Assembly: GCA_028710415.1 (NCBI GenBank)
Contig: JAQTUE010000010.1
Span: 62,001-126,000, forward strand
Direction of reading: 5' to 3'
Source of the DNA: Paludibacter sp.
GTDB taxonomy: Bacteria; Bacteroidota; Bacteroidia; Bacteroidales; Paludibacteraceae
Length of the DNA: 64,000 nt
The translations under genes and the position numbers were made by a program. The notes under the pieces are model-generated. The model had not been told where the DNA came from, ran no database searches, and worked only from the letters and a program-made list of their open reading frames with translations. Within the stretch, counting starts at the first letter, position 1. Each line of letters opens with the position of its first letter. Below are positions 9,440 to 20,200 of the stretch, one piece after another.

Positions 9440-10675
9440 ATGAAAAAATTTTATTTCTCACTCATGGTTTTATGCTTAACAGGCATGACTAGTCTTTACG
9501 CAGCAGATGTATTGACTCTTACGACAACTGAAGGTATAGGTGCTACATTAAATGCCTATACAGGTACTAATCCGGATGTTACTGTAGTAATTCCTTCTGG
9601 TTACACAAGTCCTGAATTTTCAACCTCAAACATTATTTTAACAACAATTCCTACTGTAATTAAAAATCTTGTTATTAAGGGAGATGGAACTAGTCCTACC
9701 TTAATGATGAAAGGTTTTACTTTGCCTGTTTCATCCCTGACATCTTTTACTGTAAAAGATCTGACAATGAAAGGCATTGCAGATCCAACATCAGGTACAA
9801 TAGCACTTTCAAATTATTTCGCTCAAAGTGCAGTTACAATTTCTACTGTGACCCTTGATAATTGTACAATTGCCAATTTTCGTAGTTTATTTAGAATGAA
9901 CGCTGGTAATAACTTTACGGATTTAACCATAAATAATTGTATTATAAGAAATATAGGTAGTTACAATCTGTTTAATCCGGGTGGAACACTTACTAACTTA
10001 ACGGTTTCAAATTCCACGATATATGGACTAAATGGTAATACTTTTGCATTATCAGTAACTTCACCGGTTCCTTATCCGGCTACATTTAAAATATCAGACT
10101 GTACTTTTGATAATATTGATTTGGTAGCAAATAAATATTTTATTGATTTAGGAGCGGCAAATACTACTACAGTACTCACAATAACGAACACTATTTTGGG
10201 GAAAACATTAATCAGCACAGCAAAAGGAATTCAATTAGGAACTTCATATACTGTTACCAATTCCTATACTACATCCGATTGGGTTACTGCAGCAGGCAAT
10301 GTCACAGGATTTACTGCTTATGCGAATGCTTCTACCAGTTTGTTTAAATCGCCATCAGTCTACACTTCCGATGCAACCGGGACAGAAGCTTCAATAGGTG
10401 ATTATACCTTACTTGATAAATCGCTGGGGAATATAGGGGACCCAAGGTGGTATAAAGTTACTGGTGTTTTATCTCCAAAAGCTTCTTCCAAAGTGATTGC
10501 AGTTAACGGTAAAAAAATTACATTGAATGAACCTCAAGACATAGCTATTTACAGTGTAACCGGAGAATTATTGAAATCGGCAGTAAAAGTAAAGGAGATT
10601 GCGACAGGCAACTTAATGAAAGGTATTTATATCGTTAAAGCCGGTACTGCAGTTCAGAAATTCAATATTCAATAA
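9440..10675 (+). CDS. Secreted beta-helix protein resembling DUF4957/DUF5123, with short T9SS-like tail
   Basis: A 411-residue protein with a signal peptide (to about LYAAD, residue 22). The body is a ladder of short strand-turn repeats rich in N, T and V, such as VTLDNCTIANFRSLF, LTINNCIIRNIG and FKISDCTFDNIDLV. These read as turns of a right-handed parallel beta-helix of the pectate-lyase superfamily. I see no catalytic residues of a known lyase or hydrolase. The order of segments (a PAGTY-like start, N-C-T turns, then GDPRW before the tail) fits the DUF4957/DUF5123 proteins found in Bacteroidetes pectin loci. The C-terminus (DIAIYSVTGELLKSA, then MKGIYIVKAG) resembles a T9SS sorting domain. 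It is paralogous to 23491-24732. Possible roles are glycan binding or an undescribed lyase activity. Confidence 0.75.
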   Translation: MKKFYFSLMVLCLTGMTSLYAADVLTLTTTEGIGATLNAYTGTNPDVTVVIPSGYTSPEFSTSNIILTTIPTVIKNLVIKGDGTSPTLMMKGFTLPVSSLTSFTVKDLTMKGIADPTSGTIALSNYFAQSAVTISTVTLDNCTIANFRSLFRMNAGNNFTDLTINNCIIRNIGSYNLFNPGGTLTNLTVSNSTIYGLNGNTFALSVTSPVPYPATFKISDCTFDNIDLVANKYFIDLGAANTTTVLTITNTILGKTLISTAKGIQLGTSYTVTNSYTTSDWVTAAGNVTGFTAYANASTSLFKSPSVYTSDATGTEASIGDYTLLDKSLGNIGDPRWYKVTGVLSPKASSKVIAVNGKKITLNEPQDIAIYSVTGELLKSAVKVKEIATGNLMKGIYIVKAGTAVQKFNIQ

Positions 10676-10697
10676 TTTTATTGACATAATCTATTTG

Positions 10698-10737
10698 CAA
10701 AAAGCCTGAACGTCAATCTGCGTTCAGGCTTTTTTAA
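10698..10737 (+). terminator. Rho-independent terminator
   Basis: AAGCCTGAACG and CGTTCAGGCTT form a perfect 11-bp stem with an 8-nt loop, followed by a run of T. It lies 27 bp after the beta-helix gene stop. Confidence 0.85.
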
Positions 10738-10864
10738 ATTACATCAACTGTAATTTGTTGCACACAAGAACCTATTGCCCTGTAATTAGATACATTCTAT
10801 CCTTTAGTTCAAAAAGTGCAACTTTCATATCAATTTTTACCCAATATATTTTATGAATATCTAT

Positions 10865-10872
10865 TACATTTG
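10865..10872 (+). promoter_or_regulatory. Candidate Bacteroidetes -7 box before the large CE8 gene
   Basis: TACATTTG matches TAnnTTTG. It lies after a strong terminator and 55 bp before the start codon. No good TTTG -33 box is visible at the expected distance, so support is partial. Confidence 0.35.
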
Positions 10873-10927
10873 CTTTGTATTTATATTTAAAAACTACCTT
10901 TTATTCATTTAATACAGCAAATCATTT

Positions 10928-13900
10928 ATGAGAAAATTACTTCAAAGGGGCATTTTAAGTGTCCTACTTGGTTTCTTCCTGTGCAGTTTTACCAATGCTC
11001 AGGCTGTAAACACCACTTCAACAATTACATGGCCATTCGGGACAGGTGCCGCAGGCCAACTTGCAACTTACACAGCCGGTACTGAAAGCTATTTCAGTGT
11101 TAACTGGGTTGACAAAGGCAGCAACCTGCCCTATAAAGATAAGGCGACCAACTACACGATCAACTATACACGTTTTCAGCCCGCTGTTCTGGCAAATACG
11201 CCGGATGCAAATAACGTGGTTGCTTTCAGCATACGACCTGCTACAGGAATGAGTTTTGCTCCCACCAGTATCTCTTTTGATTGTATGCGTTATGGAACTG
11301 ATGGTGGTTCAATTGATGTTGCCTGGAAATCTTCTGACGGCACCATCACCCCAATTGCAACAGCCATCAAACCCAATCGTGATAATAACGTTGCAGGAGG
11401 AACTCATGCAACTTATACCCTCACGTCCGTTCCGGTTTCAACCGGAGACTGTTCGTTGTACATCTATATCTATAGCCTGGGTAATACCAAACAGATGGGA
11501 TTAGCTAATATCGTTGTAAATGGTAATTTGACCGGCGATTTAATTTCAGTAACCAAATATGCTTTCAATACTTCAGTTTATCCTTCCGCTGCCGGTACTC
11601 TGGCAACCACACCTGTGGGCACCAGTTTCGACCAGGGTACTTCGCTTACGATAAGTGCTACCCGTAATTTCGGTTATCAGTTTAAAGAGTGGCGTGATGC
11701 GAATACCGATGCACTTGTTTCAACAGCAAATCCGTACACTTTTGCTTTGAACTCGGATGTATCGCTGAAAGCTGTCTTTAATACCCTGAATACCTATTCG
11801 CTTACCTTGAATACTTCCGTTGGTACTCCTGCTTACATGGTCTCTGTTTTACCGGCAGGCACTATTGTCAACGGGCAAACCATGTACGAAGAAGGAACTA
11901 CGGTAAACCTGACAGCAAACAATAACCAGATCCTGACATTTACGAACTGGCTAACGGGGGAAACGAATTCCTTAAAGACTGTTTCCATGAGCCAAAACCA
12001 AAATGTAACAGCAGTTTATAGTGCGGTAGATTATATTGTTGGCTGGGATTTTTATAAGGCAGGTGGCAGCAGCCGTCCAGCCGATTTCTATTCAACCCTG
12101 GATAACCAGGCAGATGCACTGATACTTCGCAAAGCCGATGGAACCGTTAATTCCTGGTTGGACAAGTCAATGGCTGCAGCAAACGGATATTATGGTCCTG
12201 GAGCTGCTGTTATCTGGAAACCTTTATCCGATCAGTATTATTACCAGATCAGTTTCAGCACGAAAGATTTCACTGATATTAAGGTGTCAGCCGGAATGGC
12301 CTATAATTACAATGCCTATACCGTTCAGAAATGTGAGTATTCGTTGGATGGTACTAACTTTTCTGCATTAGGAACGTATACCATGCCTGCCGGTCAGACC
12401 TGGTACCCCAATACTTTTTCTCTACCTGCAGATGCCAACCACCTGGACAAAGTAACTGTTCGCTGGATACCGGATTATACCTCAGCCATGAACGGAACGG
12501 TAGCTATAGCAAATGATGGTACTTCCATTTCAAATATCTTTGTTACAGCTACAGCTGCAATTTTCAATGACTTTACTCCACCGGTTTTGGTTAGTTCGGT
12601 TCCTACTGTTACTACAACAAATGCTTCAACCACCGGAAAAGTGGTACTTACATTCGATAAAAAAGTTATGCTTACTTCAGGTTCGGTAGTTGCTACTCTT
12701 GATGGGAAACAAATAATTCCTGCAGTTTCGGGCACTAGCATTACTTTCCCTTACACCGGTTTGAATTACAGTACAATGTTTACATTTACATTGCCTGCAA
12801 ACTCAGTATCCGATTTAGCAGGAAATATATTGGCTACCCCGGTCAGCATTAGCTTTACAACCATGACCCGTCCAACTGTTGCCAAGAAAGCATTCGACTT
12901 TGTGGTAGGGGTAGATGGTAACTTTAAAGCGGCAATTGATGCAGCTACAGCTGCTTCTCCAACCGGTGAACGCTTCCGCATATTCTTCCCGAACGGACAA
13001 TATGACCTGGGTGCAGCAACCGGTAATTCGAACCAAATGTCTACATTTACACTGCCTAATGTATCCTTCATTGGACAGAGTGCCGATGGTACAGTTCTTT
13101 ACAATCAAAATACTACAGAAGGAATTGGTACTACTGCTACCATGTATTTTACAAATACTGCAAATAACCAGTATCTGCAAGATCTGACTCTTAAGAATAA
13201 GGATTACAGAAGCGGAACCTCTTCACTGGGACGATGTGTTGCCTTGTGGGATCAGGGTACCAAGAACATTTACAAAAACGTGAATGTGTTGAGTAACCAG
13301 GATACTTACTATTCAGGTAGTGGCAGGCTATATTTCGAAGGCGGCAGTATCCATGGTACCGTTGACTTCCTTTGCGGGGGTGGCGATGTATTCTTCAATG
13401 AGTGCTTGCTCTACCTGGAAGAACGTACCGGTAATTGCATTACAGCTCCTTCAACGTCACAAAACTGGGGATATGTATTCTCAAATTGTACCATTGATGG
13501 TTTTGCACTTGATAATGGAAACTTTAATCTGGGACGCCCCTGGCAGAACTCCCCAAAATCAATCTATATCAATACCCGGATGAATATCTTGCCAAGTGCT
13601 GCAGGCTGGACTGAAATGGGTGTTGTACCGGGTTTATTTGCCGAATACAACAGTGTTACTTCTACTGGTACAGCTGTCGATGTAAGTTTACGTAAGAAAA
13701 GCTTTACCTATAATGGGGTGACAACTCCCGTGAATCCATATCTGACTGCCGAACAGGCAGCCCAGTACACCGTAGAAAATGTACTCAGCGGAACGGATAC
13801 ATGGTTGCCTAAGTTGTACACCGACCAGGCTGCAGTACCGGTGATTACAGGGAATGGCAGTTCAATCAGCTGGGCGGATAACAGCTATGTATTATGTTGG

Positions 13901-14227
13901 GCAGTGTACAAAGACAACGTGTTTGTTAAATTCACAACCACGAATAGTTACTCAATACCTTCATTAGTCACTTCAGGGACTTACACAGTATGTGCGGCCA
14001 ACGAAATGGGTGGACTAAGTGCCGCATCAAATTCATATGCATATTCATCGGTAGCAAATGGTATTTTTAATCCGGGCAGTGATTCGAAGCTTATTGAGCA
14101 GAACTATTTTACTGTAGAAGGTAAAAAACTTCGTAACCTGGATGGTTTCAAGGGTGTTGTCATTTTACGTTCACTTTATTCTGATGGACGGGTGGAAACA
14201 AGTAAAATTACAAAAACTGGGATTTGA
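10928..14227 (+). CDS. Large multidomain pectin methylesterase (CE8)
   Basis: A 1099-residue secreted protein with a signal peptide ending near TNAQA (residue 25). Order of parts: an N-terminal beta-sandwich (about 30-200); two InlB-like beta repeats (about 205-280 and 290-365); a second beta-sandwich (about 366-545); a Big_5-type Ig domain (about 552-650, TPPVLVSSVPT); and a CE8 beta-helix (about 655-965). CE8 signatures are present: NQDTYYSG with Asp 792, GTVDFLCGGG with Asp 813, and NLGRPW carrying the active-site Arg. Family knowledge: CE8 enzymes de-esterify methylated homogalacturonan. The C-terminus (about 1045-1099, with KGVVILRSLYSDGR) is not a textbook T9SS tail but occupies the same place. 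The extra modules suggest binding to plant cell wall. It is flanked by two terminators, so it is probably monocistronic. Confidence 0.9.
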   Translation: MRKLLQRGILSVLLGFFLCSFTNAQAVNTTSTITWPFGTGAAGQLATYTAGTESYFSVNWVDKGSNLPYKDKATNYTINYTRFQPAVLANTPDANNVVAFSIRPATGMSFAPTSISFDCMRYGTDGGSIDVAWKSSDGTITPIATAIKPNRDNNVAGGTHATYTLTSVPVSTGDCSLYIYIYSLGNTKQMGLANIVVNGNLTGDLISVTKYAFNTSVYPSAAGTLATTPVGTSFDQGTSLTISATRNFGYQFKEWRDANTDALVSTANPYTFALNSDVSLKAVFNTLNTYSLTLNTSVGTPAYMVSVLPAGTIVNGQTMYEEGTTVNLTANNNQILTFTNWLTGETNSLKTVSMSQNQNVTAVYSAVDYIVGWDFYKAGGSSRPADFYSTLDNQADALILRKADGTVNSWLDKSMAAANGYYGPGAAVIWKPLSDQYYYQISFSTKDFTDIKVSAGMAYNYNAYTVQKCEYSLDGTNFSALGTYTMPAGQTWYPNTFSLPADANHLDKVTVRWIPDYTSAMNGTVAIANDGTSISNIFVTATAAIFNDFTPPVLVSSVPTVTTTNASTTGKVVLTFDKKVMLTSGSVVATLDGKQIIPAVSGTSITFPYTGLNYSTMFTFTLPANSVSDLAGNILATPVSISFTTMTRPTVAKKAFDFVVGVDGNFKAAIDAATAASPTGERFRIFFPNGQYDLGAATGNSNQMSTFTLPNVSFIGQSADGTVLYNQNTTEGIGTTATMYFTNTANNQYLQDLTLKNKDYRSGTSSLGRCVALWDQGTKNIYKNVNVLSNQDTYYSGSGRLYFEGGSIHGTVDFLCGGGDVFFNECLLYLEERTGNCITAPSTSQNWGYVFSNCTIDGFALDNGNFNLGRPWQNSPKSIYINTRMNILPSAAGWTEMGVVPGLFAEYNSVTSTGTAVDVSLRKKSFTYNGVTTPVNPYLTAEQAAQYTVENVLSGTDTWLPKLYTDQAAVPVITGNGSSISWADNSYVLCWAVYKDNVFVKFTTTNSYSIPSLVTSGTYTVCAANEMGGLSAASNSYAYSSVANGIFNPGSDSKLIEQNYFTVEGKKLRNLDGFKGVVILRSLYSDGRVETSKITKTGI

Positions 14228-14300
14228 GAACTAGTTTCTTGAATCCTAACAGCTGATATTGATAATTATCATAACAGTCAAAATTTTAATAATACATGAT

Positions 14301-14340
14301 AAAGAATCAGTCCGGTAGGAATTCCGGACTGATTCTTTAA
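14301..14340 (+). terminator. Rho-independent terminator
   Basis: AAAGAATCAGTCCGG and CCGGACTGATTCTTT form a perfect 15-bp stem with an 8-nt loop. It lies 73 bp after the CE8 stop codon and 64 bp before the GH28 gene. Confidence 0.85.
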
Positions 14341-14404
14341 ATTTGAACTCAATAAAAAAGAATCAGGGATTAGTAAAGATATTTTTATCACCTTCGCATA
14401 TCAA

Positions 14405-15982
14405 ATGAAAAACATACAAAAGGCAATTTTATTATTTTTAGTTGGCAGCCTGGGTACCATGCAGCTTATGGCAGGAGTTACAAGCCGGGAAACAATGACT
14501 CAGAGCTCAACCGTCATACTTCCAACAATTCCCGCCGATACGTTTAAAATCACGTCCTACGGAGCAGTAAGCAGTACAACGATTGACAATACATCATCTA
14601 TTCAACAAACCATAAACGCATGTTCCACTGCCGGTGGCGGCGTGGTGTTATTCCCTACCGGAACATTCCTGAGCGGTCCGCTTACTATGAAAAGCAAGAT
14701 AAACCTTTGCATAGCCTCCGGATCTATACTTCGAATCTTGCCCTATGGCAGTGGGAATGGTACGGTTGCAGGAACATATCCAAATTCAGGGACATTGAAC
14801 GATTATACAGACTTTATTTATGGCAAGAGTCTGAGCAACATTGCTATTACCGGTACCGGCACTATTGATGGCAATGGCACTGACTGGTGGACAGCGTATA
14901 GGGCAAGTTCGGGCTTTGCACGTCCCTGCCTCATTCGGTTTGATGCCTGCACATACGTTCTTATTTCCGGAATAAAATTGCTGAATGCCCCGAATGTGCA
15001 TCTCACAATAGGAAAATCAGGTTCTAACGCTACACTTAAAAATCTAACCATTACAGCCCCTTCAACAGCCCCGAATACAGACGGAATTGATACCTGGTCG
15101 CCAAACATTAATATATTAAATTGCAATATTGCAGTAGGTGATGATAATATCGCCATGGATAGCGGTAGTCAGAACATCACGGTTAAGAATTGTGTGTTCG
15201 GTACCGGTCACGGATGCTCTGTAGGGAGCTATGCTTCCAATGTAGGAAATATTATAGTCGATAGTTGCTCGTTTACGAACACCACTTCCGGAATCCGACT
15301 CAAGACTGCCCGTGACCGTGGTGGACTGGAGCAGTATTTCACCTATTCGAATATCACTATGACAGGTGTGGCAACTCCCTTTTATGCAACCAGTTATTAT
15401 CCAAAGGAACCCACTTCTCCTTCAATTGATCCGGCACAAGCTATTACAAGCTCCACACCAACCTGGCAACACTTACTATTTAAGAATATTACGGTGACAG
15501 GTTCTCCCAATGCCGGTATTTTGTGGGGCTTACCGGAACAATCCATCTCTGATGTGGTTTTCGACAATGTAAGTATTGCTGCTACAACAGGAATGAAAGC
15601 TTATTTTGTGTCAGGGCTCGTTTTCAAAAATGGTTCGCATATTACAGTTTCAAGTGGTTCTGCGGTGACAACATACTCGACTTCAGTGTCCGGTATTGAA
15701 CTTACTACAGGAAAATCGGCTCCTACCGGTTTTGATAAGGTTACTGATACTCGAATTAAATGCTATCCTAATCCACTGACGAACGGCTATCTAACTTTAA
15801 TTTCACCTCTAAACATCTTACAGGTAAAAATCTATTCACTCATCGGGACAAAGGTAATGGACTTTTCAAGCAACTCTGTAACTTTGAATTTGAATTTATC
15901 CGATTTACCAAAGGGATTATATGTAATTCGTGTTCTTTTAAATGACAATACTTATTATGACAATAAAATAATTATTTCATAA
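14405..15982 (+). CDS. GH28 polygalacturonase with T9SS sorting domain
   Basis: A 525-residue protein with a signal peptide to about MAGVT. All GH28 active-site blocks are visible: NTDGIDTW (Asp 226 and Asp 229), VGDDNIAMDSG (Asp 246 and Asp 247), GTGHGCSVGS (His 269) and the substrate-binding GIRLKT near residue 298. The family hydrolyses alpha-1,4-galacturonic linkages in homogalacturonan or rhamnogalacturonan. The C-terminal 75 residues (KCYPNPLTNGYL, VKIYSLIGTKV, LPKGLYVIRV) form a T9SS type A sorting domain, so the enzyme is likely surface-exposed. The second GH28 at 30853 lacks such a tail, which suggests an outside/inside division of labour. Confidence 0.93.
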   Translation: MKNIQKAILLFLVGSLGTMQLMAGVTSRETMTQSSTVILPTIPADTFKITSYGAVSSTTIDNTSSIQQTINACSTAGGGVVLFPTGTFLSGPLTMKSKINLCIASGSILRILPYGSGNGTVAGTYPNSGTLNDYTDFIYGKSLSNIAITGTGTIDGNGTDWWTAYRASSGFARPCLIRFDACTYVLISGIKLLNAPNVHLTIGKSGSNATLKNLTITAPSTAPNTDGIDTWSPNINILNCNIAVGDDNIAMDSGSQNITVKNCVFGTGHGCSVGSYASNVGNIIVDSCSFTNTTSGIRLKTARDRGGLEQYFTYSNITMTGVATPFYATSYYPKEPTSPSIDPAQAITSSTPTWQHLLFKNITVTGSPNAGILWGLPEQSISDVVFDNVSIAATTGMKAYFVSGLVFKNGSHITVSSGSAVTTYSTSVSGIELTTGKSAPTGFDKVTDTRIKCYPNPLTNGYLTLISPLNILQVKIYSLIGTKVMDFSSNSVTLNLNLSDLPKGLYVIRVLLNDNTYYDNKIIIS

Positions 15983-16168
15983 ATGAGAAATTAGTATTGA
16001 ATGGCTAAGAATAAAAGCATTAACGATGCAGGCAATTTTTTTGTGGTACCGTAAATTCGGAAGAAAAAAACAATAAAAAAAGGGTTTGTAGTTACTGTTT
16101 TAGAATTATGTTGTTGAAAATACAGAAAGTATTAATCAAAATATTTTAATGTCAAATCTAAAAAAGAA

Positions 16169-17203
16169 ATGAAGTCCTATAAAAGTCTCTCTAAGATTAT
16201 TTTTTGCTTGGTTATCTGTTTCTTTTTCGGACAGGTTCATGCTCAGGATCTTCAGGCTGACAATATGTTGCTGTTCCAACGTGACTGCGGAGGTTGGTAT
16301 AAACAGTTTCGTGCTAAAGCATTCAATTATAATGTTGAATTTTCCGCTACGGAAAAGGTTGAGATAGCAATCGAGGTCAAAAAAGGAGCAGCAACCATTG
16401 ACAATGAAGCAACGACCAGGGAAATCAAATACCTGGTAAAGGCTTATAAAAAATACAATAACCCCAAATACCTTGATGCTGCCGAAAATGGTATTCGTTA
16501 TCTGTTAAAAGCTCAATATAAAAACGGAGGATGGCCACAATATTACCCGGATAAAAGTAATTACAGAGCCGAAATTACGTTTAACGACAATGCCATGCTC
16601 AATGTAATGAAAGTACTGCAAGATGTAAACCTGAAACAAAACGACTTTGATGTTGTCGACTCAGTATTGGCAGAACCCTGTGGCAGGGCCGTGAAACAGG
16701 GCATCGATTGTATTCTAAAAACACAAATAATTGTAAATGGCAAACTGACAGCTTGGTGTCAACAATACGACGAAATAACGCTTCAACCGGCAAAAGCCCG
16801 GGCTTATGAATTACCCAGCATAACAAGTAGTGAAAGTGTTGGTTTAGTCGAATTTCTAATGATTCAACCCAACCCCTCTAAGGAAATTAAGGCTGCTGTA
16901 AACGCAGCAGTTGAATGGTTACAGACTGTAAAGATTGAGGGATATAGAGTTGTGAATGTACCTGCCCCAGGGACACCAAAAGGAAGAAACAGGCAACTGG
17001 TATCTGACAGCAGTTCAACAATATGGGCCAGATATTATGAAATTGAGACTAACAGACCTTTCGTTTGTGACAGGGATGGCATTAAAAAATATTCCCTTCA
17101 GGAAATTGGTTACGAACGGCGCAATGGATATGCCTGGTATGGTACATGGCCGTTAAGATTATTAGAGAAGAAATATCCGGATTGGTTGAAAAATAACAAA
17201 TAA
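16169..17203 (+). CDS. PL10 pectate lyase
   Basis: A 344-residue protein with a signal peptide ending VHAQD (residue 26). Features of family PL10 are present: an alpha-helical toroid with TIDNEATTREIKYLV, AQYKNGGWPQYYP, ITFNDNAMLNVM and WCQQYDE, then the C-terminal RYYEIETNRPFVCDRDG, GYERRNGYAWYG and WPLRLLEK. PL10 enzymes cleave polygalacturonate by beta-elimination using calcium and an arginine base. No T9SS tail or lipobox is seen, so periplasmic. The gene follows the GH28 gene by 186 bp and precedes GH2 by 79 bp; no terminator-like hairpin separates it from GH2, so these two may be co-transcribed. Confidence 0.92.
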   Translation: MKSYKSLSKIIFCLVICFFFGQVHAQDLQADNMLLFQRDCGGWYKQFRAKAFNYNVEFSATEKVEIAIEVKKGAATIDNEATTREIKYLVKAYKKYNNPKYLDAAENGIRYLLKAQYKNGGWPQYYPDKSNYRAEITFNDNAMLNVMKVLQDVNLKQNDFDVVDSVLAEPCGRAVKQGIDCILKTQIIVNGKLTAWCQQYDEITLQPAKARAYELPSITSSESVGLVEFLMIQPNPSKEIKAAVNAAVEWLQTVKIEGYRVVNVPAPGTPKGRNRQLVSDSSSTIWARYYEIETNRPFVCDRDGIKKYSLQEIGYERRNGYAWYGTWPLRLLEKKYPDWLKNNK

Positions 17204-17282
17204 GTAACGTTAAATTACATGCTTCCATTGCGTTTTTAGATAAAAGATTTGCTTTAAAAAAGAATTTCAAAACAATTACTGT

Positions 17283-20200
17283 ATGCAAAAATTACTAAAA
17301 ATATCATTTCTATTATGCCTTACGTCACTTTTTGCATTACAGGCTCAAAACAGAATTGAAACTAACCTATCGGGTAAAGGCTGGAAGCTCTGGTATGACA
17401 AGAACGCTTCGTGGAAAGATGAAGTGTTATACCTTCCCGGGACAAACATTACTTCTATACAAACAGCTTTACCAACAGGCGGGTGGAATTCTCTGAATAC
17501 AGCCACAAATGTAAGCGTGCCAGGCACGGTAGAAGAATATTTACAGGAGAAACCGGGTCCCGATGGCGATTTTTCAGGTGTAAGCTGGTGGTTCCGCACC
17601 GTGCATATTCCCAATTCTGCATTGACAAACAAATTATTGCTACGTTTCGAGTCAGCGCGTTACCGTTCGGAGGTATTTATCAACCAAAAACTGGTAGGGT
17701 ATGATTTGACGGGAAATACACCCTTTGAAGTCGATATATCTGATTATGCCAAACCGGGGGAGACTGTTCAGTTGGCTCTGCGCATTACCGATCCGGGTGG
17801 TAACTACGATTGGAGAGATGGCGATGTCATTAAATGGGGCAAATACAAAGTTCCCGGTAGTCATGCTTTCGGTGGAATTACCGGCAGAGTAAAATTAATT
17901 TCGTGTGCTCCGGTCTATGTGAATGATATTTATGTTCAGAACACACCTGCCATCACTGAAGTGCATCCGCAAATTACTATTGTAAATAGCTCAAAGAAAG
18001 AAATTGTACGGAATATCGTAGTTCGTGTGGTTGAAAAGAAAAATCCATTCACCGAAATTTCCAGTCAGGAAATAAAAAGTGTAAGGCTTAAACCGGGAGA
18101 GAACCTGATACCTGTAAAAATATCAGCACCTGGGGCGAAGTTATGGGATATTGAGAACCCCAACCTCTATGTTTGCAAGGTTTCTATTTCCGATGGAAAG
18201 AAAACATTTGACGAAGACAACAAGATATTTGGGTTTCGCTGGTTTGAACCAACAGGACAAGGTACAGATGCCATGTTCCGCCTCAACGGTAAACGGATTG
18301 TGTTGCGAACTGCCATCAGTTGGGGCTATTGGCCAATCAATGGGATTTATCCAACCGAAGAAATGGCCGAAAAGCAAATTCGTACGGCAAAGTCTATGGG
18401 TCTGAATATGTTGAGCTTTCACCGTTGTATTGGTTTTTCTGTTGTCCTGGAAAAAGCAGATGAACTTGGATTGCTCTATTACGAAGAACCCGGTAATTAT
18501 CGCAGTGGTCAGAACCCCGAAAACCCTTTTGCACATACCCTGATGCATGAAAAGCTTATGCGCATGGTGAAGCGCGATCGCAGCCATCCAGGTCTGGTCA
18601 TGTTCAACCTGATTAATGAAGCTGGACCAGTGAGTAATGAGCAGTTGAAAGTTCATATTAGCGACATTCTCGATGCCCACAAACTGGATCCTACGCGCAC
18701 ATTCACCCGAACATCAGCCTGGTGTCGTACCGAAGAAAACGAACAGGCCCGGATTCATGTGCGTCCAAACGATACGACAGTTTACTGGAATGGTTGGTAT
18801 GACTTTCATCATGCCGGTGGGCCGGCGGTATGGAATCAGGACTTATATAAAAGTCCAACGGATTATTACAACTACACAGCCAATAAAAAAGACATCGTGT
18901 TTTTTGGTGAAGAAGGTGCAATATCTACTCCTCCACGACTTGAAAAGATAAAAGCTGCACTCAACGTTTCGCCCAATAAAGGCTGGGATGGTGCAATGTA
19001 CCTCGACTGGTTCAATTCATTCGACAGTTTCCTGAATCGGAAAAACCTTCATTCATCGTTCCCAACAGTTGATGCTCTGACCGTGGCAATGGGTAACATC
19101 TCCATCGAACATCAGGGACGCAAGATTGAAACCATCCGACTCGATAATTATACCGATGGTTATGCCATTAACGGTTGGGAATCAGAGATAGTTGAAAACC
19201 ATTCGGGTGTGGTTGATTGTTTTCGAAACCTGAAAGGCGACACCGCTTTGATTGCATGGTATAACCAGCCGCTTTATGTTGCCGTGAAGGTCCGCAATCA
19301 AATAGTTGAGACAAAAGACAAGTTGGTTACAGATTTTTATATTATCAATGAGAAAAACCTTCGTGGTGTACATAAACTATCGATTACAGTGAAAGATCCT
19401 TCAGGTAAGGGGATTTTCAGTAAGGAAGTGACTACAACCATTGCCGGGGGTGATGTGTTTGGACAACTGATTGCAGAAGGAATTGAGATTCCCGGTACTG
19501 TCGTTGGAGGGTTACATAGCATAGATGTTACACTGGCAGATAATTCGGGAAATGTGAAAGCTATTGGGCATGAACAATATCTTGCTGTTGACTGGCGTTC
19601 AGACAAAATCAATGGCTCCGGAGCTGTATGGGAGCATAACGATGTTCTGAAGAACTTCCTGACAAAAGATAAAGATCATGCGGTGACCGGGTATTCCAAT
19701 GGTGCGGGACCTCTTGACTGGGTTGTTGTTTCACGTCCACCAACCGGAACAGTTTTGAGTCTTGTTCCGGCAGAACAATTTGTAACTAAAGACGGAAAGC
19801 ACGGGGTGACTGTGTCATTTTACAAAGACGCGGACTTTCAGGATAAAATAGCACAACGAACAGACAATGATATAAATCTTAACGTACCAATGGGTGCAAC
19901 ACCTGACCATTCGGTAACTACAACCGAAAAATATAATATCCGGTGGGAAACACAAATTATACCTGTTCGTGACGGGGCTTATTTTTTGGAATTGCAAGCC
20001 AGTGGTTTTGCCAAATTGATACTGAACGGTGAAACGATGATTAATTTTATTAAAAACTCTGGAGGTCGTGAAAAGATATTGCTAAATCTCACAAAAGGGA
20101 AACCGGTTACAGTGTGCATTAGCATGAATCAGATAAAGAATGCTGACGGCAAGTGCAGGTTGCAATGGTCAGCACCTGAAGTCAACCCTGCAGACCCTCA

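Noticed and set aside
18141..18680. A 179-codon minus-strand frame inside the GH2 gene
   Set aside because: It is antisense to the catalytic barrel; no start context, signal or family pattern supports it.
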